Assembly (NCBI GenBank): GCA_036186865.1
Contig: AP025042.1
Coordinates: forward strand, 36,037,133-36,101,132
Source of the DNA: Eustoma russellianum
Lineage: Eukaryota > Streptophyta > Magnoliopsida > Gentianales > Gentianaceae
Direction: 5' to 3'
Length of the DNA stretch: 64,000 nt
Shown here: positions 22,630-34,624 of the stretch, one piece after another
Layout of the letters: each line of letters opens with the position of its first letter
Position numbering within the stretch: the stretch's first letter is position 1
Program-made: the position numbers and the translations under genes
Notes under the pieces: model-generated
Database searches by the model: none
Told to the model about the DNA's origin: nothing
The model's input: only the letters and a program-made list of their open reading frames with translations

Positions 22630-24638
22630 GTAGTTCTTTGTAACGTGAATCCAAAGCAGATTTGTCTGGAGTCGTAGTTCACGTTAGCCTGTCCTTTTGC
22701 TTTTATTCAGTTTTGGGACATTTTATCGATGATTTTGGTAAAGAAATCCACTGACCTGGTCAAAAATTCACCGACTTGGTTAGAAATTGTATACCGATGA
22801 TTTTGTGTGTCAATTTTAGAACGAGGTTTTACATCCATCAGGTATATAGAGAAAGAATTGTTGAGCATTATTGCGTCGTCTTTAACTAAGTTTTATATAT
22901 TTCCTGCTAATAGAAATCTTCTTTCATATGATTAACCAAATGCATTAAAGTAGTGTTCCTTCTTTTCTATTCTTCTCAGTCGTATTTTCCAAAACGTCCT
23001 GAAAAGACCAGTGCTTTGGTTATCTTTTTACTCTTCCATTCCCGCTTCTGGATCAGGATACTCTGTTCAATGTACAGTGTTTCTTTTTTGGGATCAAATA
23101 ATATTTACTCTTACAGTTGGAACATTTGGTATTTCCTGTGTCATTGATTACGGGTTTCCTTGTCACTCAGCAAGTTAAAGCTTCCAGATGGGAAAAAAAA
23201 TTGCCAGGCGGTGTTCGGGGAACAAATATTACAAGTAGTAGATTTGTGAAAGCTAGTCAATGTTTTCTTGTAAAAAAATGGAAGTGACTTATGTTGCTCC
23301 TGTACTTAGTGTCAATAAAATTGAGCTCTGGTACTAATGTCTTGCTTTTCGATTGTCACCAAATATTCTAGGAAGGTGAAAAGAGGAGGGTTTTAGGAAA
23401 TACCGCAAAGTATAGATTAATATGAATATGAATTATCCTCCTTTTGGAGATGCTTTTTATTGTTAATCAACAGAAGTTTTGTTGCTGTGATTACTACATT
23501 AATAAGAACTGAATTTCTTCCAGCAAGCTATTGATAAAAATGATCCCTTTAACTCATTGGATATGCAAAGATGATAGGCCGGCTAGTTTTTGCTAACTTT
23601 CATAGCACCTTTGTGAACTTGGGGTCCCTATATCAAGTTTCCATTCTCTAGTTCATGTTAATCTGTAGTTGAACTGGGGATGGCTCTAACGGCTACCTGT
23701 ACTATGCATTTGTGAAATCTTTATCTGTTGATACAACTGAGAGTACGTTCGCTTACATCTGGATAAATTTTATGTTAACTTGCCTCCAAGAAAAAGGCAT
23801 CAGTTTTCTCAACATGGACAAATTCATGCAATTTTAGCCCCCAATAATCCTGATCTCGAGTCAATGAAATCGATTTTTATCCGTGGAAGTCCTTTAAGTG
23901 TTCACCTTTATTACTCTGTTCATACATTCAATTGGTATATGGCTGGATAGGATAGAGGATGAGGGACTTGGGGCCCCTTGAGCTTTCCTGTGAATATTGA
24001 TTGGGAAACCTCATCCTTTCAATTGATATTTCTTATGAATACTAAAATAGTGCTTCTCTAGTTCTCTGTTACTGAATACTTATCTTTGCATTTACCCAAA
24101 AATAAAAAATAATAAAATAGCAAAGAAAGTACTTGTCTTTGCGCCTACACTTCTTTAACTATTTAAGCATAATATAATAACTAGGGCCTTTTGTCTCCTG
24201 TCTTTCTCGTTAACACTGTAGTTTGCGAATTGCAGAAGGCTAGGAAAATAACAAACTGAAAACTTTAAAAATGAAGGGAAAAAAAGAAGAAGGTAAAGTA
24301 GAAGAGAATTCTCATATATATAGATCCACTCAACCTTTTAAGAGTGCTTGATTTATTTCCATGCCACAGGCTTTGATGAATTATGATATCTTCCACCCTG
24401 TCATGGGATTCTACTGCTAGTCAATATTTCTCTATCCATTCTTCTATATTTTATTGTATATGTAGCTATTGGGGTTCTGTTGTCTTTGTCCGTTCATTAA
24501 TCAATGGTATTCAGTGAGGTTCGATCTTTTCTGGCAGTTTCTTTTGGCAGGGACAGGTGCAGGTGTATTTTCATGGGGTGACTATTACGAGATTTTATTG
24601 CATTGCAGAGTCTTGTGGTTTAAGAGCATTTGGTCAGT

Positions 24639-27600
24639 ATGTCAGATAAAAAAATTATTGCTATATGTCAATCTGGAGGGGAGTTCACCAACAAAGAGGA
24701 TGGGACTTTGTCTTACTCTGGTGGGGAGGCCTATGCTCTAGACGTTGATGAAAACACATCTTTGCCGGATTTTTGCAGAGAACTTTCTGAAACATTTCAG
24801 TGCAGTTCAAATGGCATGACAATTAAGTATTTTCTTCCTGGGAATAAGAAAACCCTCATTACGATATCCAAAGAAAAGGACCTCAAGCGCATGGTCAACT
24901 TCTTTAGAGACTCAGACCAGGTGGAGGTCTTTGTCATCATAGAAGAAGCTACCGCTCCCTATTCTTCAAACATGCCTGCCAGTAGGTACTTGCCATCTTT
25001 ATTGCATGTCCTTGCTAAACCTCTACTTTCCCTGCTTCTTTCTTGGCACTTAGTGGTTTGTCCCATTCAGGAGTCTGTTTTGGTGACTCATGCTAGTAGC
25101 AATTTTTATGTTGCAAATAAATTTTTTTTATTGTTTGATTCACTATAAGATAAGATTGTGTATGTCAGGCCTAAATAGCCTGACCTTTCCTGCACCCCGC
25201 ATAGACTTGATGTTTCCATGTGCTATGCTGTCCTTTGCTATCTTTGTTTTGTTGGATTGGAGGTTTACTGTCTAATGATTTGATTGCCATTGTTGCATTG
25301 TGAGATGTGCAACTGACTTTTAAGGGCACTGCACTTTTGAAGCAGTTGCATTTTGCTGCTTTGTCTTTTGAATGCCACTGACAGGTTTTGTCATGCAGGT
25401 CAAGCAGGACTATCCCTCCTGAGGCAGCTCCTCCTCTTCCTACCTCTGGGGATGTAATTGATGCTGATTACCCAGTCCACGCTGAGGCACTAGTCGGTAC
25501 CACCCTTATTGACGTCTCTCCTGCTAACAATGAAGAGAAGCATGGAAGGGCAGCAGTTCAGTGGCAAAATGCCATCACTGGTGTAGACCAAAGGTTCAAC
25601 AGCTTTGCTGAGTTTCGTGAAGCTCTCCATAAATATTCAATTGCCCATGGATTTGCTTACAAATATAAGAAAAATGACAGCCACCGTGTTCTTGCTAAAT
25701 GCAAATCAGAAGGTTGTCCATGGCGGCTATTTGCCTCTAGGTTGGCTACCACACAACTAGTATGTATTAAGAAGATGAATCCCGAGCATACATGTGAAGG
25801 AACTATAGTGAAAGCAGGGTATCGGGCTATGAGGGGTTGGGTGGGAAATATTATCAAGGAAAAGTTGAAGGTTTCTCCAAGTTATAAGCCCAAGGATATA
25901 GCAAATGATATCAAACGTGAGTATGGCATTCATCTAAATTATTCTCAGGCACGGCGTGCAAAAGAGATTGCTAGGGAGCAGCTACAGGGATCTTATAATG
26001 AGGCCTACAAACAATTGCCTTTATTCTGTCATAAGATAATGGAAACTAATCCTGGCAGCATTTGTACATTCTCTACAAAGGATGACTCGAGTTTTCGTTC
26101 CCTGTTTGTTTCTTTTCATGCCTCAATCTCTGGTTTTCAGCAAGGCTGCCGACCCCTTCTTTTCCTTGATAGCACTCCTCTATACTCCAAGTACCGGGGC
26201 AAGCTTTTGGCAGCAACTGCCGCAGATGGGAATGAGAGTGTCTTTCCCGTAGCATTTGCTGTTGTTGATGAGGAGACTATTGAAAACTGGCATTGGTTTT
26301 TGTCCGAGCTTAAATCTGCTGTCTCAACTTCTAGACAGATCACTTTTGTTGCTGATTTCCAGAAAGGAATAAGAGAATCTTTACAAGAGATATTTGGTAA
26401 ATATTGCTATCATGGTTATTGCCTACGTTATCTAGCTGAGAGACTCAATATGGATTTGCAAGGGCAGTTTTCACATGAAGCAAGACGACTTATGGTAAAG
26501 GATTTGACTTCTGCTGCATATGCACGAACACTAGAGGCATTTGAAAGGTGTACAGAAAACATAAAAGCTATCTCACCTGAAGCTTGCAATTGGGTCATGC
26601 AAAGTCAGCCAGAACACTGGGCTAATGCTTTTTTCAGTGGGGCAAGGTATGACCACTTGACATCCAACTTTGGACAACTGTTCTACAGTTGGGTATCGGA
26701 AGCTGATGAGTTGCCAATAATACAGATGGTTGATGTACTACGAGGCAAGATGATGGAATTGATATACACACGACGAGTTGATTCTGGTCAATGGTCTTCT
26801 AGGCTCACTCCTTTGATGGAGGAAAGGCTTCAGAATGAGACTTTAAAGGCACAGCCTCTGCAGGTGTTGCTCTCACATGGAAGCATATTTGAAGTTAGCG
26901 GAGAATTTGTGAATACAGTTGATATCGAGCATTGGGACTGTAGTTGCAAGGAATGGCAGCTCATGGGCATACCTTGTTCTCATGCTATTGCTGTTCTGGA
27001 ATGCCTTGGCAGGAGTGCTTACGATTACTGCTCCAGATACTTTACAACTGAGTGCTACCGCCTAACTTATGCAGAGTCGATTAATCCAGTACCGAACTTT
27101 GAGACACCAGCCAAAGGCGAGTTAGAGGCAGCAGTAGTTGTAACTCCTCCACCGGTTAAACGTCCACCTGGTCGACCAAAGATGAGAAAGATTGAACCCT
27201 TGGATGTCATCAAAAGGCAGCTCCAGTGTAGTAAGTGCAAGGGCCTAGGTCACAACAAGAAGACATGCAAGTACGTATCTTAAATAAGATTTCTCTGACA
27301 TACATAGATATGCTAATTTGACTTGTATGCCTATATATATTTTCCTCATCTATGGCAATCTCCTATTTTTATTATTATTATTTTCTTTTCGGAAGTAGCA
27401 AGGTTGATTCAAGTTGCTAGTTTTTTTTTTTACTCTTTATTGTAATAGTATTAGTAACAAAAATGATGATGATGATGATGATGATGATGATTATCATTGT
27501 TGTTGTTATTGTTATCACATACAGATACACATGTATCATGTATAAGTATATACCTGTGTCTATATGAATGTATTTTTATGTATATGTGCACATATATATT

Positions 27601-29112
27601 CATTTTGGTATGTTCGAGCTGATGTAGTCTTGTGAGTATGCACCTCATGTGTTCATGACATTGACTTCTCCTTATAGCCTGATCTTGTTGCTGATGGTGC
27701 ATTGGCATTTCTTCCCAAAAGTGTCTTGAGTTTCACATGTCAGACTCTCGTCATATTCTTTTACTTACTGATGACTCCCCTGTAGGATTTTCCTCGTATC
27801 TTTTAGTGATCAAACATGTAGGTGGCCCTACATTTCTTGTTTCCTTCAGTGTTATGTCATGCCAAACAGACCAATTAAGCCCGGTCCCGCCTTGATCCAT
27901 AATGTAGGGTTATGTTTTCACTTCCTGTTTTACAGGTCAATCAGAATAGAATGGTGTCGCCATTTAGTGACTACTGCTTTAAACTTTCTCACAATGCCTT
28001 TCCAAGAGGCAGAACAGAATCTCCTGCTTTGGCCTCAACATTCTGGGTTTCATTTTATATCTAGCACTTTCCTCCAGGGATTTCCATTTCAAAAGTTCTT
28101 ACTTTTTCAGATTAATGTCGACCTAACTGCTCCTACTGGCCTCACCTTGACTCCCATTTCTTATTTTCTCAATCATGGTATGTCAATGACCTAGATTTGT
28201 AGGGTTGCTTAGTGTCACGTGGGCCATTTGGGAGTTTCAAGTGAGCAAGTATTGCATTACATACATCATTACATATAGGCATGTTGCCTGCAGTCAGGAA
28301 GCATGTAACGGGCAATGGTAATGATGTATACGTTCTTTCTGGAACCTACAAAGCTGCCGTTGGTTGAACGTCACAGGGTAGTTATCCAAAGTGCTTGCGG
28401 AGGACGCTTTTGCAGTGAAACGAGCAAGGTGGTCTCGTTGTCGCCTAACGTGCACTTGAGTGAAGCAATATCATAAAAGCAGCATGAAGTGCTCAAAGAA
28501 TGGCTTACACAAGACGTGGAAGCAATTGAGAAGCAAGCCTTTTGAGTGAAGGGATAAGTCTAGGCAGCATTCCTGTTTAGAGTTTTAGATCTCCTCTATC
28601 ACTTCATCTCTTGTTAAAGGAAATACATTTTATTTTATTTTATTTTATTTTATTTTATTTTTTTGGTTTCAAGACCATATGTACACATAAATGTTCAATT
28701 CTAGAACAATGCTGCATTTCTCTATAAGCAAATACACAATCTTCCTACTTTATGGCTGCTCAGGAGTCTATCTTTGTGCGACTCTTTTGTTGATCTTCTC
28801 TAATCACAAATTCCTTTTCTATTCCCTCTTCAAGTGCTGCATAACATTCATATGTTTCACCAGTCACAGGTTTTCAGTTAAATTTGATCGATTCCTGTAT
28901 GTACATGCTACCTTTGCGCCTGATTTTACCTCTTCTGATTTGTTTGATGTGTTCCTGTTGCTTCTTTGGAAACGAAAATTTCCTGCCTGTCATTTATTTG
29001 TTTCTTTTTCTGACTCTTCTATTTTGCCTGCAGAAGAAACAGCACTGGCCAAATTGAAATTCCAGAAACTCCACTGCTCACAAACGGGATAACTGAAGAA
29101 CCCGAACAGTAA
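24639..29112 (+). CDS. MUSTANG-type domesticated Mutator transposase (PB1 clade)
   Basis: Exons 24639-24985, 25399-27270 and 29034-29112 join in phase into 765 residues with no lesion. Domains in order: an N-terminal PB1 domain (MSDKKIIAICQSGGEF..., about 1-100); a MuDR DNA-binding domain with a CX4C...HXC zinc site (about 175-245, GCPWRLFASRL, NPEHTC); a MULE transposase core (FLDSTPLYSKYRGKLL, ITFVADFQKGIRESL, HGYCLRYLAERL; both Asp visible); a SWIM zinc finger (WDCSCKEWQLMGIPCSHAIA); and a CCHC knuckle CSKCKGLGHNKKTC. The last exon adds a short tail ending EEPEQ. MUSTANG genes are immobile, conserved angiosperm descendants of MULE transposases, and PB1 marks one of their two clades. Plant studies link them to growth and flowering. 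No terminal inverted repeats or target duplications flank the gene, which supports domestication. It is likely a nuclear DNA-binding or regulatory protein. Confidence 0.9.
27271..29033. other. Last intron of the MUSTANG-type gene
   Basis: GT-AG intron with two simple repeats, (GAT)n at about 27463-27492 and (TTTTA)n at about 28626-28660. Nothing else coding is recognised; the ORFs inside it have no family signature. Confidence 0.6.
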
Positions 29113-30607
29113 GGCGTGGTGTCTAACTTTCTCACACTATGTAAACCGACGGTGTGTTGTACATGTAATTTTTATTTGGTGGGAGATAGTAGTTTGTTAC
29201 ATTAACATTTTATATCGTTCAGTTATCACTATTTGTCCTTCTGAATGACTGAAGTAGTTATTAGTTTTAACCCTTCCTTTTCTTCCTAAGCTGGCATCAT
29301 TTCTTGTTCTCGGCATCTTGTGAATGAAGAAAGAAAATTGCTGCAGTATCTGGAATGAGGATTATAGAGCTTGAAGTTGTTTGTCTGGCCAGAATCTCAG
29401 CATACACGAAATTATGATTGGAGTAATTGTCTCAAATTGGTGCTTATTTATGTGAGTTACTTCCTCACCAAGTTCCTGAGACACTTGCATTTATTGCTGG
29501 ATAGGGTTCTCCCATCGTTTCGTCGAAGGCTGGAGCCTTGTCCATGTCTTGAGCATAAAGATTAGCCCAAGGTTGAATCCCCAACCCCAAATGTCAAAGA
29601 TCCTTGATGTTTTATGGTCAGTGATGTTTATGTGCTTAAGGCAGGTTGCAATTCTTTTTATTGTACAGGATAACGGAAATCCCCTGGAAAAGGAGGCGTT
29701 CTTTTTGCCATTGTTCTAGTGTTTCTGGGAAGAAGACAGAGGGATAAGCTTGTTTGCAAGAATGTATTTCCATTTCCACTGTGTTTACTTACCAATGTGT
29801 TCTAATTTCTGTTAGGGAGTCTGTTTCCACTCCAAATATGGGTTTAAATTTAGATGCTTATCCACTCTCATACGTTGTGTTAAATATGGTAGTTTGCTAG
29901 CATCACGATACTGTCTGAATGCTATACAAAATGTCAACCATATACATACGTAATCTTTACATACCACAAAAACCTAGCATATCAATATGTCAAGGTCTTT
30001 TATGTATGTTACTCGAATGTGCAAATAGCAGCGACTAATAACCAAATAAGACAATGTCATACAATAAGGAAAAAATAAATAAAGTGATGATTGTAAAAAG
30101 TTTCCAAGGCTAAGAAGCATATTCTTTACTCATTTGTATCTTATATTTTATTGTTAAACAAATTATTACAGCATGTGTTGTAAAATTTGACTAATACGAT
30201 ATGGCGTTGCACCATATTTTGTTCCGGATAACATTTACATTTATAAATGGATTACGTGTCAACTCTTCTTGGACTAGCAGAGGCTGCAATTCTGGAAGGA
30301 TACCAACGAGCCTGACGAATAAGCATGTCATGCCACGAAGCCAATGTACGTGCTTTTTCAGACTGCCTCCTGTCTACTCGTTTGACACGTATATAGCCAG
30401 CACCTCATCACCTTTCTCTACCTTACATATTTTCCCAAGGTACTCTAGATGAATCGACCTGTGACTTATAAAACTCTTGTTAGTAATTTATGTTCTCTTC
30501 CATCAAACAAGCGGTGGAAAACATAGCTAAAGGAGAATCCAGAGATACAGAAACATTCGTGTACAATTTGGTTTGAAGTCCTATACTAACTAGATCCAAA
30601 AAAAAAA
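29113..30607. other. Spacer between MUSTANG-type and LEA genes; LEA promoter
   Basis: No gene recognised. Near the LEA start there is a TATA-like box (GACTTATAAAAC, about 30463-30474). An ABRE-type word ACGTGTC at 30254-30260 and GACACGTA near 30383 fit ABA/desiccation control of a LEA gene. The words are short and could occur by chance. Confidence 0.4.
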
Positions 30608-32877
30608 ATGCATTCGAGGAGAGCCCTTGAGATTTTATTTTTGGGGTTGGTAATATTTGTTGCCTTCCTTGACCATGCAACGGGGGGGACAACAGTAGTA
30701 GATGAACCCAAAGCTGAGGACGTCGCCAAGGGAGCACAGGGCGAAGAGAATACTGAGTCGTGGACGGAGTGGGCCAAGGAGAAGATATCTGGAGGTTTAG
30801 GTATGGGTGCTGAGAAAGCCAAGGAGACCACTAAGCAAGCTTCTGATTCCGCTAAGGATGCTTCTAAGATGACCACTGGCAAGATATCCGATACTGTTGA
30901 AGGTCAGTAATAATTATGTGACATATTTTAGTAGGATTACTGAATTTTTGTATTCGTTATCCCTTGCGTGCGGGTTCAGATCAGTAGAGGATAAAGGGAG
31001 GTAAAATATAAGAACTCCAATTACACGCTAGTGTACAAGAAATTTTCTTTTTAAAAACAAAAATAATTTAAACATTTTTTTATTGTACACGTGGTCGCAC
31101 ATGATTAGAAGTCTTATATGTTGTCTTATGTTCTGTCTCTTCCGATCTCAACCACTTTCGTGCATGCAAGTCATTCCTACTCTGAGTCGAATGAAGCTAT
31201 TGAACTGATGCAGGAATCAGGTTCTGGGATCTAACAAAGCCTCGTTTTCACTACAACATTTCGTGTTTGATATTGTTGTTTGTCAGTTTATCATGTATGT
31301 GTATATATATGCTTTCACAAACGTAACATATGTTACTTTCTTTGTCTCGAAAGTATCATTGCATGTGATCAAACACTTGGATATCAAATTGCGAGTGTCT
31401 TAGCATATGTTTTTTAGATAGTTGATCTTATAACTACGCTGGATAAATGATGTTTTAAAAGTATTTTAAGTATTTGGTTTTCGCTCGTGACTACTGTCAA
31501 TAGTCACGAGCAGCAAGCACTACTGCCAATATTTACGGGGGTATATAATTTATAGAGCTCCCGCAGCAGCAAGCACTAGTCCTTCGTATTCATGCACGGC
31601 CTTTGTTCTTCTATGTAATTTGTCGAATAAAATCAACACCAACATCAACAACATTACCCATTGACAAATACTCGGATGTATGAAACATTATACCTATGTG
31701 TTAGAAACACATAGAGGTGGCTTTTCGGTGACCCATAAGCTATGCCAATGAATTGGTATTTCACAATATAAAAAACGCAGCCAATTTAATAAGTCATTTT
31801 GATTTATTCCATCATATTTCAAATATAAAAAATGCAGCCAATTTAATAAGTTTTATTCCTATCATATTTAAAAGTCAATGAAGGGGTGTGTATTTGACTC
31901 CATTCATTCAATAGTTTGTCGAATAAAACCATTAAGCATAATGTTTTAGGACACTAAAAATTTGAGAGAACCCAAGATGGTAAATGCTTTCATTCTTAGA
32001 TGGCAAAGGCATGGGATAGAATCCCTTCATCCACTTTTCCTCACCGCACGCATCACCGCACGACACATGGCAGCAAGGAGAGGTGGTGAGTCTAGATGAA
32101 GATCACCTGTATCTAGCCTCACCACCCCATCCTGCTGCCACGTGTCGCGCGGTCATGAGCGAGGTGAGGAAATGTGGGGTGAGGAGATCCCATCCCCAAA
32201 GGCATGCGGTGACGCATGACCGCACGACCTGCTGCCACGTGTCGCACGGTCATGAGTGAGGTGAGAAAATGTGGGGTGAGGAGATCTCATCTCCAAAGGC
32301 ATGCGGTGACATATGACCGCATGACACGTGGCAGCAAGTAGGGGTGAGCATCGAGAGAGATGGCGTTGCACGTGCTAACTTCCTGCTTGTGGCTGTTTTT
32401 GTAGGGGGTGGACACGCGGCATATGAGAAAACAGGAGAAGTAAAAGACGCAGCAGCTGAGAAAGCTGAAGATGCTAAGGAGGTTATATCCGACAAATTAG
32501 ATAAGGCAAAAGACAAGGCATATGAGGCTGGCGAAGAAGCAAAGCAGAAAGCAGCCGAGAAGACGGAAGAAGCAAAACACATGACCGGGAAAACCAAAGA
32601 GAAGGTCGGGGAGAAGACAGCAGAAGCAAAAGAGGCCGCCGCAGAAGCGGGTGATATTAGAGCCGAAGAGGCAAAGAAGAGGGGAGGAGAAGCAGAGTAT
32701 CATATCGGATCGGCTAAGGATAAAGCAAAGGAAGCGTATGAGGCGGCTAAGAACAAAGCTGAAGAGGCTCTGGAGTCTGCTAGGGAAAAAGTTGCTTCCA
32801 ATGTTGAAGCTGCAAAGGAGAAGTCTCGACATCTGAAGGATAATATTGCTGAGGGAATCCATGATGATGAGCTTTGA
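30608..32877 (+). CDS. LEA_4-type late embryogenesis abundant protein, secreted/ER-routed
   Basis: Exons 30608-30902 and 32405-32877 join in phase into 255 residues. The N-terminus MHSRRALEILFLGLVIFVAF is a signal peptide or anchor. The rest is Lys/Glu/Ala-rich with loose 11-residue repeats (AAEKAEDAKEV, DKAKDKAYEAG, EEAKQKAAEKT, AEAKEAAAEAG), typical of LEA_4 proteins that are disordered in water and form amphipathic helices on drying. It resembles D-29-like LEA proteins with a signal peptide. The role, by family, is protection of membranes and proteins during seed desiccation or drought. ACGT-core words upstream fit ABA control. The 1.5-kb intron holds three small transposons. An A-rich leader immediately precedes the ATG. 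The frame is intact. Confidence 0.9.
30990..31160. mobile_element. MITE in LEA intron (TAAAATATAAG family)
   Basis: Left word GGGAGGTAAAATATAAGAAC and right arm GTACACGTGGTCGCACATGA ... TCTTATATGTTG...GTCTCTTCC are shared with 52695-52840. The internal poly-A/T stretch is shared too. Boundaries are approximate. Confidence 0.55.
31637..31885 (-). repeat. Dispersed SINE-like repeat, copy 2 (LEA intron)
   Basis: Same word order as 19448-19700: CAACAACATTACCCATTG, CTATGTGTTAGAAACACATA, GGTGACCCATAAGC, AACGCAGCCAATTTAATAAG. The last word occurs again about 60 bp on, indicating a small internal duplication. Confidence 0.65.
32014..32197. mobile_element. 184-bp Mutator-like MITE, intronic sibling of 2731-2914
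   Basis: Flanked by AAAGGCATG at 32005-32013 and 32198-32206. The termini GGATAGAATCCC and GAGGAGATCCCATCCCC and the GACACATGGCAGC/GCTGCCACGTGTCGC interior match the exon copy in gene 1. The same length and type of target duplication point to one family. It lies inside the LEA intron and should be spliced out. Confidence 0.85.
32198..32345. repeat. 97-bp tandem duplication derived from the MITE right half
   Basis: AAAGGCATGCGGTGAC occurs at 32198 and again at 32295. The interval repeats the MITE right arm (CTGCCACGTGTCGC...GAGATCTCATCTCC). A third palindrome arm GACACGTGGCAGCAAG follows at about 32322. This puts palindromic DNA within 60 bp of the LEA exon-2 acceptor. Confidence 0.75.
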
Positions 32878-33211
32878 ATGGTGTTTGATGGGATGTTGAG
32901 TCCAGATTTCTTGTGCAGTAGGCAAGGGCACGAAGACTAGTCCGTAGAGGCTATGTCGGGTTTTTTTTTTTTTTTTTTCCTTTTCTCTTTTTAGTTTCGT
33001 TTGGTTGCGTTAGATTTGTTTGTTCTAGACTGTTTATATGTGGATGAATAATTTTATACAACCGAGTAGTGAAAGCTTGTTGATGTCTACATGAAGATGG
33101 ATTTGGGTAAGTTTATTATTAATAAATTATGAACTGGATATCACAGATTGGGCGTTCCAAGCGTACTTGGGCTTTCCGGTGTGATAGGGGGTATGAATTG
33201 GACAATATAGA
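32878..33211 (+). other. LEA 3' flank
   Basis: Presumed 3' UTR with a T-run at about 32961-32978 and an AATAA-type word (GATGAATAATTTTATAC, about 33043). No gene. Confidence 0.4.
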
Positions 33212-34054
33212 TGTTGGAAAATATGTAAATGGCATAGGAAAAACCAAACAAGAAAGACAATGAAAGCCGAGACGAGTTTTGGGATAACTCTGTCCTTAAA
33301 GCAATTTAACCTCTACCGGTGAGCAAGGTAGACCGCAATGGCTAATGCTTCCTAAGATATAACGGTTTACTCTCTTCAGTTTGCTCTACTAGAGAGAGTT
33401 TGAACTTGATGGTAGAAGAAGTTGATAGTAGAGAGAATGAGAGAAGAAAGTACTGCAGAAAATTTCACCAAGTTTTCAAGAGTTTTTCATGTATATGTTC
33501 AAGATAGCAAAGCCTAATATTTATAAGCTTTTGGTTTTCAAAACACAGGTTTAAAAGACTATTTTCTGCAGTTTTTCCCCCTTAGGATCGGCCATGAACG
33601 TTCAAAATGAAAGGAGATGTCATTTGGAGGAGAAAATGCATCTTTTATGAACAGTCGGGGCACATTAGGCGTCTCATGTCACTTCGAACGACTGTACAAA
33701 ATGACATCGAACGACTGTACAAAATGACATAGGAGCTTCATGTGACATCGAACGACTGTACAAAATGACATTAGGCGCTTCATGTGACATTGAACGCCTA
33801 TAGGCGTTCGAAGTGTTCTGGAAGTGTTCCCGAACACTTCGAACGCCTACATCAGGCACTTTAAGTGTTCTGGAAGTGTTCCAGAACACTTCGAACGTCT
33901 ACATTAGGCGCTTAAAGTGTTTGGAACACCCCTATTTGCTTCCATTGTTCATAAAACACTCCAAACTTCATCCAATCTCCTATCAATAGGTTACATAACA
34001 TTATACAAGGTTGGATCACAAGATTTAAAGTACTTTTAAGTACTTTTTTCAACA
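33212..34054 (-). repeat. 3' LTR (minus orientation) of Copia element
   Basis: 843-bp LTR. It contains three tandem-like copies of CGAACGACTGTACAAAATGA (about 33684-33770) and nested inverted repeats built from GAACACTTCGAACGCCTA (about 33790-33905). Confidence 0.9.
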
Positions 34055-34624
34055 ATCCCCCACATAATCCAATCTTGTATAGTCACAAACGAACGACCAT
34101 AAACCAACCTTTCTACTATCAACCAAAGATAATGATACATAACGGATACGATGACTTGTGGTCTTGAATCGCCGGTAGTGCAACTTGAGTTATATAAACG
34201 GAAGTAAGATGAACTTTGTCTTGAATCTTACACCACTATTGTTTATATGAACAACAAGAAGACATATCATTATCTACTTCTTCAAGTTCGCGGTTTTGGT
34301 GCAATATCGGCCATGCACCTATCTCGGGATTCATAAGCTCTCTAGAGAGTTTTCCAAGCTCTCACAGGAAGCGGCACCACTTCCAAGCTTATATAGATGA
34401 AATTCATCAAGTGTGCACTGTTCACACCACCATACAACATGGCTATGAATTTTCATTAAGAGATTCTCGAAATCTCACCCTCGAATTTTTACAGTGAGCA
34501 CTATCGACAACAACACCTTAGGGAGGAACACTTTGATAGTGCAACATAGAACTCTTTCATGACTTGTTTTTACCACATTGAACCCCGTTTGTAGGATCTC
34601 TACTAATAGTGGGTTGGGTTCCCG

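Noticed and set aside
30480..30882. Minus-strand ORFs of 85-98 codons
   Set aside because: Antisense shadows of LEA exon 1, which has the signal peptide, 11-mer repeats and correct splice sites on the plus strand.
32250..32931. Minus-strand ORFs of 115 and 144 codons opposite the LEA gene
   Set aside because: Shadow frames of a Lys/Glu/Ala-rich repeat, Ser/Phe/Cys-rich and without domain similarity.
33674..33889. 71-codon minus-strand ORF present twice (also 37473-37688)
   Set aside because: It lies in the LTR and simply translates its tandem repeats; duplication reflects the two LTRs.
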